Positions 58,840-64,000 of a stretch of DNA of 64,000 nucleotides are shown in pieces; position 1 is the first letter of the stretch, and every line of letters begins with the position of its first letter. The notes under the pieces were generated by a model. That model had not been told where the DNA came from and did not search any database. It saw only the letters and a program-made list of their open reading frames with translations. The translations under genes were made by a program, and so were the position numbers. This DNA is from Kineococcus gynurae. Lineage in GTDB: Bacteria > Actinomycetota > Actinomycetes > Actinomycetales > Kineococcaceae. The DNA lies in assembly GCF_050871315.1 (NCBI RefSeq), contig NZ_JBJLRE010000016.1, one strand, 5' to 3'.

Positions 58840-59595
58840 TCAGGGTTCCCGACGTGGTCCGCGCCCGGGGAGGTCGAACCACACCATCGGGTCGGTGGTG
58901 GTCCCCCGCGCCCCCTGGATGCCGGCGCGGTGCCGCAGTTCGAGGATCTCCCGGCGCAGCCAGGTCGCCCGCGGCCGGGCGGCGGTGAGGATCGGCACGC
59001 CGGACCGCACCGCCCAGTTCTCGACCTCGCGTCCCTCGCTCCACGGTGCCGTGGTCCGGTGGTGGTAGACGTCGTGCACGCTGACCGGGGTTCCCGGGGT
59101 GAGCGCGGGGAACAGCGTGGACGTCATCCAGCGGCCGAACCGACGGGTGTGGGCGGCGTCGACGAAGACGTGGTCCGGGTCGGAGGCCCGGATCTCGACG
59201 AGCCGCTCCCTGACGTCGCCGAGCTGGAACGTCCACCGGTCCGTGAGTTCCGGTTCCACCGTGCGCTCGACGTGCCCGACCCGGTCGAAACTGTGCAGTT
59301 CCCCTTCTCCGTTGTCCCGCAGGGCGCTCAGCAACCAGGTGGTGGACCAGCCCCAGAAGCACCCGACCTCCACGACCCGGCGGGGTCGCAGGTGCCGGAC
59401 GAGCGCGTACGTGAGTTCGGCCTCCACGTCGTCCAGCTGGGGCCGCAACCGGGGGTGGTCCCGCAACCGGGTCCGTTGCTGCTCGACGACGCGGGCGATG
59501 TCGTCGACGTGCTCGCGGTAGGCGGTGAGCAGGACCTCGTCGCCGAGGCGGGGAACCCGGTCGAGGGTGGGGTGCCGGTCGTCGGTCTCGGACAT
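58840..59595 (-). CDS. SAM-dependent methyltransferase (class I, MTase_24-like)
   Basis: 251 residues from ATG 59595. The SAM site reads RVVEVGCFWGWSTTWLLSAL, with HSFDRVGHVE and VFVDAAHTRRFG following, as in the Methyltransf_24 / cephalosporin-hydroxylase-like group. The C terminus (HDVYHHRTTAPWSEG) also fits. Substrate unknown. It stands divergent from the alpha/beta-hydrolase gene across about 200 bp with two strong hairpins. Confidence 0.8.
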   Translation of the reverse strand: MSETDDRHPTLDRVPRLGDEVLLTAYREHVDDIARVVEQQRTRLRDHPRLRPQLDDVEAELTYALVRHLRPRRVVEVGCFWGWSTTWLLSALRDNGEGELHSFDRVGHVERTVEPELTDRWTFQLGDVRERLVEIRASDPDHVFVDAAHTRRFGRWMTSTLFPALTPGTPVSVHDVYHHRTTAPWSEGREVENWAVRSGVPILTAARPRATWLRREILELRHRAGIQGARGTTTDPMVWFDLPGRGPRREP

Positions 59596-59721
59596 GCCCC
59601 CAGGGTTTCGGCGGTCGGGACCGCGACCCAGCGTGCCTGCCCCCGTCCCTCGGTGCGTTCCCGCGCCCCGTGCTGGCACGTAGTCGCGACCCGGGTGGGC
59701 ACGGGTGGGCCTGGACGGTTC

Positions 59722-59780
59722 CCGTGCCGTCCACCCGGCACGGATCCTCGGCAGACCCGCACGCCGGCCCCGGGCCGGCG
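59722..59780 (+). promoter_or_regulatory. Two perfect hairpins upstream of the alpha/beta-hydrolase gene
   Basis: Hairpin 1: CCGTGCCG (59722-59729) with CGGCACGG (59736-59743), 6-nt loop. Hairpin 2: CGCCGGCC (59762-59769) with GGCCGGCG (59773-59780), 3-nt loop, ending 22 bp before the ATG. They may be terminators of an upstream transcript, or leader structures or operators. Confidence 0.5.
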
Positions 59781-59802
59781 ACCGTCAGCCCAGGGAACCA
59801 CC

Positions 59803-61188
59803 ATGCTGCTCCTCGCCGCCTCGCCGACCCCGCTCGTCGAACCCCTCCGGCCTCCGCGCACCGCGGACCGGTCCCCACGCCACGTCCGTCCGCACGGACC
59901 GGCGACGGTGCTCGCGCTCCTGGCCTCGGCCGCGCTGCTGCTCCCCTCGGTCCTGCCGCGCGACCCGATGGTGCAGGCCGTCCTTCTCGTCGTGGTCGCC
60001 CTGTCGACCTACGGCCTGACCCGGCTGGTCGCGGCCGGTGGCGAGCGGGTGCGGGGGCAGCGAGCGGCTCCGTGGCCGACGGCCGCCCGCTGCGTCCTCG
60101 GCGCGCTCACCGCGGCCGTCCTGGTCATCGCCGCCGTCGTCGGCCTGCTGGGACAGCGGGTGCTCGCCGACGTCGTCCGGGTCACCCCGCCCGACGGGTG
60201 GACCCAGGCGGTGTCGGTGCTGGGCGCTCTGGGCGTCGCCCGGGCGATCCTGGCGCTGTTCGACCGGGTGCGCCGGACGAGGGTGCGGCGGGGTGTCGCG
60301 GCTGTGGTGCTGGTCGCCCTCACCCTCTCCTCGGGGGTGCTGCTCACCCGGTTCGCCGGGGTCGACCCGCACGTGAAGGGCCACCAGTTCCTCGCGTCGA
60401 CCCCACGGGCGGAGGACATCGGTGCGGTGACGGGTCGGCCGGCCCGCACCCCCGTGCGGGTCTACGTCGGCCTGGACGACGCCCCCACGGCCCGGGCCCG
60501 CGCCGACCTGGCCGTCCGGGAACTGCGCCGGACCGGAGCCCTGACGCGCTCTCTGCTGGTCGTCGCGATCCCGACGGGAACCGGGTGGGTGAACCCCTCC
60601 TCCGCCGCCGCGGTCGAGTACCTGCACGACGGTGACACGGCGATCGTCGTCCAGCAGTACGCCGCCGCGTCGAGCTTCCTGGCCTACGTGCAGGGAACCG
60701 ACGCGGCCTCGGACTCGGCCCGAGACCTCCTCGACGCCGTCGGTCGCGAGCTCCGGGTACGCCGCCGGGCCGGGTTGCCCGTCCCCACGCTGGTCGTGAC
60801 CGGGGAGAGCCTGGGCGCGATCGGTGGGTTGACCGCCCTCGCGGGCCGGGGGGACGTCCACGGGCTCTGGGTGGGGGTGCCCGCCCAGGTCCACGACCGG
60901 GTGGGCCAGGGGCAGACCACCCTCGTCCACGACACCGATCCGGTGGCCGCCTGGTCTCCGGGCCTGCTGTGGCGGCCGACCCCGACCTGGCCCCACCCGT
61001 GGGTCCCTCTGGTGTCCTTCGTGCAGGCGACGGGTGACCTGGTGGGTGCCGCCCGGACGCCGTTCGGCTACGGCCACAAGTACTCCCGTGAGTACCTGGC
61101 CGGGTGGGAACGGGTGGTCCCCGGCCCGACGCCGCTCCCGGGTGCCGTGCGGGCGAGGGTCGAGGCGGTTCTGGACGCCGTGCGCTAG
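59803..61188 (+). CDS. Membrane alpha/beta-hydrolase (ABhydrolase_9 type)
   Basis: 461 residues from ATG 59803. The N-terminal half contains four hydrophobic segments (about residues 37-55, 63-78, 97-118 and 150-170). The C-terminal catalytic half (from about 190) carries the nucleophile Ser in VVTGESLGAIGG (about residue 334), with VGVPAQVHDR and a late GYGHKYSREYLAG that may hold the catalytic His. This is the family of membrane-bound alpha/beta hydrolases with unknown substrates in actinobacteria. No neighbour suggests a pathway. Confidence 0.78.
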   Translation: MLLLAASPTPLVEPLRPPRTADRSPRHVRPHGPATVLALLASAALLLPSVLPRDPMVQAVLLVVVALSTYGLTRLVAAGGERVRGQRAAPWPTAARCVLGALTAAVLVIAAVVGLLGQRVLADVVRVTPPDGWTQAVSVLGALGVARAILALFDRVRRTRVRRGVAAVVLVALTLSSGVLLTRFAGVDPHVKGHQFLASTPRAEDIGAVTGRPARTPVRVYVGLDDAPTARARADLAVRELRRTGALTRSLLVVAIPTGTGWVNPSSAAAVEYLHDGDTAIVVQQYAAASSFLAYVQGTDAASDSARDLLDAVGRELRVRRRAGLPVPTLVVTGESLGAIGGLTALAGRGDVHGLWVGVPAQVHDRVGQGQTTLVHDTDPVAAWSPGLLWRPTPTWPHPWVPLVSFVQATGDLVGAARTPFGYGHKYSREYLAGWERVVPGPTPLPGAVRARVEAVLDAVR

Positions 61189-61232
61189 ATCTCGGGGTTC
61201 CTCCGCCCCGGGCCTGTGGTCTACCCTCGGAC

Positions 61233-61246
61233 TTGAACGTGTTCAA
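61233..61246. promoter_or_regulatory. Operator-like palindrome upstream of a TetR gene
   Basis: TTGAACGTGTTCAA is a perfect palindrome of 6-bp arms around GT, a form known for TetR-family operators (TTGAAC..GTTCAA). It lies 16 bp before the TetR start, in a region with no other inverted repeats. Confidence 0.75.
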
Positions 61247-61262
61247 AAAGGGGGCGAGCGAG

Positions 61263-61961
61263 GTGGAACCACCGACCCGTGGGGCCGAGACGCGGGGCCG
61301 CATCCTCGAGGCCGCGATGGCCCTGTTCGAGGAGAACGGCTACGAGAAGACGACGATGCGGGCGGTCGCGACCCGGGCCGGGGTCAGCCTCGGCAACGCG
61401 TACTACTGGTTCGGGTCCAAGCAGGACCTCGTGCAGGGGTACTACGAACGCATCCAGGCCGAGCACCTCGTCGCCTGCACCGGGGCCCTGCGCGGCCTCA
61501 CCTCGCTGGCCGACCGGTGGACGGTCTACGAGCTCACGTTCCTCGACGTGGCCCGCCCCTGGCACCGGTTCGCCGGGAAGTTCTTCGCCCTGGCCGCCGA
61601 CCCGAACAGTTCCGTGAGTCCCTTCAGCCCCGAGTCCGGCCCCGCCCGGGAGGCCGCGGTGGCCATCGCGCGAACCGTGGTCGAGGGCAGCACCGACCGG
61701 ATGGACGCCCGGCTGCGCGCGGAACTGCCCGAACTGCTCTGGCTGGCCCACCTCGGCGTCACGGTCCACTGGGTCCACGACCGCAGTTCCGGCCAACGGC
61801 GCAGCACCGCCCTGGTGCGGCGGGTGGCCCCGCTGCTCGGGCGGACGCTGCCCCTCACCCGGCTGAAACTCCTGCGCGGCCCTCTCCACGACCTGCTCGA
61901 CGTCGTCGCCGACGTGCGCGCGCCCGAACCCGAACCCGAGACCCGAGGAGCCCGGTCATGA
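61263..61961 (+). CDS. TetR-family regulator
   Basis: 232 residues from GTG 61263. HTH: RGRILEAAMALFEENGYEKTTMRAVATRAGVSLGNAYYWF (about residues 12-50). The rest forms an all-helical ligand domain ending in an acidic Pro-Glu tail. Probably represses itself and the downstream epimerase through the palindrome at 61233. The stop overlaps the epimerase start (ATGA). Confidence 0.9.
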   Translation: MEPPTRGAETRGRILEAAMALFEENGYEKTTMRAVATRAGVSLGNAYYWFGSKQDLVQGYYERIQAEHLVACTGALRGLTSLADRWTVYELTFLDVARPWHRFAGKFFALAADPNSSVSPFSPESGPAREAAVAIARTVVEGSTDRMDARLRAELPELLWLAHLGVTVHWVHDRSSGQRRSTALVRRVAPLLGRTLPLTRLKLLRGPLHDLLDVVADVRAPEPEPETRGARS

Positions 61962-62971
61962 AGGTCGTCATCCCCGGCGGGACGGGTCAGGTCGGCGGGA
62001 TCCTCCGCCGCGCGCTGCACCGGGAGGGCGCCGAGGTCGTCGTGCTCGGCCGCCACCCGGTCGGGCTCGAGCCCGGTATCCGCCACCGGGTCTGGGACGG
62101 ACGGACCCTGGGCGACTGGGCCGAGGAGGTCGACGGGGCCGACGCGGTGGTGAACCTGGCCGGGCGCAGCGTCAGCTGCCGCTACACCGACGACAACCTG
62201 CGCACGATGATGGCCTCGCGCGTCGACTCGACCCGGGTCGTCGGTGAGGCGATCGCCCGCGCCGCCCAGCCCCCCGCGGTGTGGTTGCAGGCCAGCACCG
62301 CCACGGTCTACGCCGATGCCCGCAGCCGCGCCGACGACCGGCCCCACGACGAGGCCACCGGGTTCCTCGGAGGGGAGGAACCCGGTGTCCCCCTCTACTG
62401 GGAGTACAGCGTCCGGATCGCCCGACGCTGGGAGGAGGCGTTGTTCGGTGCTCCCACCCCGCGGACCCGACGGGTGGCGCTGCGCTCGGCGATGGTGATG
62501 AGCCCCGATCGCGGCGGGATCTTCGACTACCTGTCGTGGATGGCCCGTCTCGGCCTGGGCGGCCCCGTCGCGGGCGGGGAGCAGTACGTCTCCTGGCTGC
62601 ACGAGACCGACCTCGTGCGGGCCGTCGAGTTCCTGCTGCACCGTGACGACCTCGACGGCCCGGTGATCCTGGCCGCCCCGGAACCGCTCCCCCAGCGCGA
62701 GTTCATGCGGGACCTGCGCCGGGCCTGGGGGGTGCCGGTCGGCCTGCCGGCGACGGCGGGCATGGCCGCCCTCGGCGCGCTCGTCCTGCGCACCGACCCC
62801 GAGCTGCTGCTCAAGAGCCGACGCGTGGTCCCGGGTCGGCTGCTGGCGGCGGGGTTCGAGTTCGCCCACCCGCGCTGGGCTCCGGCGGCGGTGGAGCTGC
62901 GGGCCCGGGCTGGCAGGAGGGGCACCACCACGTCCGCCGTCGCTCGGGATCACCCGGCACCTCGGGGATGA
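61958..62971 (+). CDS. NAD-dependent epimerase, TIGR01777/DUF1731 type
   Basis: 337 residues from ATG 61958. Rossmann start VVIPGGTGQVGGILRRAL, then DAVVNLAGRSVSCRY (typical of TIGR01777), QASTATVYADA and a DUF1731 C-terminal region (LLKSRRVVPGRLLAAGFEFAHPRW). Its active site keeps the Tyr in PLYWEYS. Function of the family is poorly known; it has been linked to cell-wall or envelope stress in other bacteria. The last about 53 codons lie opposite the 3' end of the nei-like gene. Confidence 0.88.
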   Translation: MKVVIPGGTGQVGGILRRALHREGAEVVVLGRHPVGLEPGIRHRVWDGRTLGDWAEEVDGADAVVNLAGRSVSCRYTDDNLRTMMASRVDSTRVVGEAIARAAQPPAVWLQASTATVYADARSRADDRPHDEATGFLGGEEPGVPLYWEYSVRIARRWEEALFGAPTPRTRRVALRSAMVMSPDRGGIFDYLSWMARLGLGGPVAGGEQYVSWLHETDLVRAVEFLLHRDDLDGPVILAAPEPLPQREFMRDLRRAWGVPVGLPATAGMAALGALVLRTDPELLLKSRRVVPGRLLAAGFEFAHPRWAPAAVELRARAGRRGTTTSAVARDHPAPRG

Positions 62972-63701
62972 CCTCGACCGTCGTCCCGCAGCGCCGGCAC
63001 GGCTGACCGGCCCGCCCCGACACCCAGTGCTGCCGCCCCGGGCGGGTGTCCCCCGTCGTCACCTGCGGGGCTCCCGCGGGACTGACGGAGAACCGCAGCG
63101 CCTTGATCGCGAGCCGGACGAGCGGTTCGGTCCGGACCTCTCCCACGGGCACCCAGGGGGAGAGCCCGCGCAGGTAGCAGAGCTCGTCGGCCCACAGGTT
63201 GCCGATCCCGGCGAGGTTGCGCTGGTCGAGCAGGGCCGCCTTGACCGTCCGGTCCGGACGCCGCCCCAGGCGCCGGACCGCCTCCGCCACCAGGTCGTCG
63301 ACGGGCGTGACGAGGTCGAGCAGGTCGGGCCCCAGGTGACCGACCGCGTCGGCCTCGTCGGCGGTGGGCAGCAGCTCGACCACCGGCATCCGCAGGGCCG
63401 CGGCCGACGGCCCGTCGGTCAGCAGCAGGATGCGGATGTCCGGTTCGAGCCGGCGGGGCAGTCGCTTGCCGGGGGTGAGGACGCTCCACTCGCCGTCCAT
63501 CCGCAGGTGGGTGTGCAGGGTCACGCCGGTGGAGAACCGGGTCAGCAGGTGCTTGCCGCGCGAGGCCGTGCCCAGGACCGTCGCGCCGGTCAGGTCCGCC
63601 GTGGCGTGCTGGGGGACCCGGAAGTCGGAGCGGAGGACCTCGTGCCCGTCCAGCCGGGACAACCGCCGGGCCGCCCGGAACACGCTGTCACCCTCCGGCA
63701 T
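62811..63701 (-). CDS. nei: Nei-type DNA glycosylase (formamidopyrimidine/endonuclease VIII family)
   Basis: 296 residues from ATG 63701. Begins MPEGDSVF, with the catalytic N-terminal Pro and Glu that define the Fpg/Nei family (Nei group has MPEGD, Fpg has MPELP). Contains LLDQRNLAGIGNLWADELC (H2TH domain) and a C-terminal zinc finger CRRCGTTVEVIPEVPGDPERRRTWWCPSCQ. It removes oxidised pyrimidines and cuts the strand. A Pro-rich tail follows the zinc finger and overlaps the convergent epimerase gene by 161 bp. Confidence 0.92.
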   Translation of the reverse strand: MPEGDSVFRAARRLSRLDGHEVLRSDFRVPQHATADLTGATVLGTASRGKHLLTRFSTGVTLHTHLRMDGEWSVLTPGKRLPRRLEPDIRILLLTDGPSAAALRMPVVELLPTADEADAVGHLGPDLLDLVTPVDDLVAEAVRRLGRRPDRTVKAALLDQRNLAGIGNLWADELCYLRGLSPWVPVGEVRTEPLVRLAIKALRFSVSPAGAPQVTTGDTRPGRQHWVSGRAGQPCRRCGTTVEVIPEVPGDPERRRTWWCPSCQPGPAAPPPPEPSAGGRTRTPPPAADPGPRVGS

Positions 63702-63823
63702 CTCACCCTCCGTCCTCGCTCGATCACCAAGTTCCGGGTCCTCGATGAACTGTGGATGAACACTCGCGAGGTCTGGGTGATGGGGCTTCCGGCGGGCCTC
63801 CCCGTGCCTCACCGTTGGCCTAC

Positions 63824-64000
63824 GTGGAGACCGCAACTCTCATCCTGGCCCTGGTCGTGGTGGTCGCACTGTCGTTCGACTTCACGAATGGGTTCCACGA
63901 CACAGCCAACGCCATGGCCACGTCCATCGCCACCGGGGCGCTCAAGCCCAAGGTCGCCGTCGCCCTCTCGGGCATCCTCAACCTGATCGGCGCGTTCCTC
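63824..64000 (+). CDS. Inorganic phosphate transporter (Pit family), N-terminal part
   Basis: Open to the window edge, 59 codons from GTG 63824 (TTG 63815 is also possible). After a short leader comes a hydrophobic helix (ILALVVVVALSFDF) that runs into the Pit/PHO-4 signature TNGFHDTANAMATSIATGAL, followed by the start of a second helix. It would symport phosphate with protons across the membrane. Truncation is by the window. Confidence 0.88.
   Translation, partial: METATLILALVVVVALSFDFTNGFHDTANAMATSIATGALKPKVAVALSGILNLIGAFL

Overview
The window is 64 kb of very GC-rich DNA with strong G/C third-position codon bias, many GTG starts and many 4-base start/stop overlaps (ATGA, GTGA). This, together with SigE-type ECF sigma factors, a 13E12/DUF222-HNH gene, a polyprenol-phosphate-mannose synthase and a conservon, points to a motile, high-GC actinobacterium. 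The chemotaxis genes beside a conservon fit a Kineococcus/Kineosporia-like organism; that placement is inference, since no rRNA or marker gene is present.

Layout. 0-8 kb: end of a molybdate permease with a molybdate-binding regulator, two DedA-family membrane proteins, a hotdog thioesterase, a YigZ protein and a two-component system. 8-15.3 kb: a central-carbon block on the minus strand (malic enzyme overlapping a long-form GAPDH; succinate-semialdehyde dehydrogenase next to a thiamine-diphosphate decarboxylase) and a divergent zinc alcohol dehydrogenase. 15.3-20.4 kb: a DUF559 gene broken by a stop codon between two related palindromes, a TspO relative, and a lipid-kinase-like/PP2C phosphatase pair. 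20.4-26.3 kb: an accessory island between an intact tRNA-Ser(TGA) and a 45-nt tRNA-Ser 5'-half copy. It carries a BglII-like restriction enzyme with an MT-A70 methyltransferase, an intact IS3-family element, decayed genes and a membrane-anchored protein, but no integrase.

26.4-31 kb: a PAS protein, two tandem paralogues of an unknown family (one frameshifted by an 8-bp duplication), a VOC protein and Ppm1. 31.1-43.1 kb: minus-strand signalling block with a CheX-like/CheY/CheX/CheY/CheR/CheB series, a hypothetical gene, CheW and CheA (with a second CheW domain), then a conservon (GTPase, DUF742, Roadblock, sensor kinase). 43.3-55 kb: MobA-like, quinone reductase, GH15, TetR plus EamA exporter under a 20-bp palindrome, HNH protein, ECF sigma with partner, MFS exporter with a 52-codon tail gene, acetyltransferase plus TetR, and a diguanylate cyclase. 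55-64 kb: two GDPD paralogues, a second NarL-type two-component pair, a methyltransferase, an alpha/beta-hydrolase, TetR plus epimerase, a Nei-type glycosylase overlapping the epimerase tail to tail, and the start of a Pit phosphate transporter.

Themes. The 31-43 kb block looks like one sensory/motility module built of translationally coupled genes. The metabolic block could supply gluconeogenic flux and a 2-oxoglutarate-to-succinate bypass. The island is the clearest horizontally acquired segment, with a restriction-modification system as its main recognisable cargo. Long open frames opposite these genes are by-products of the GC bias and are not annotated.
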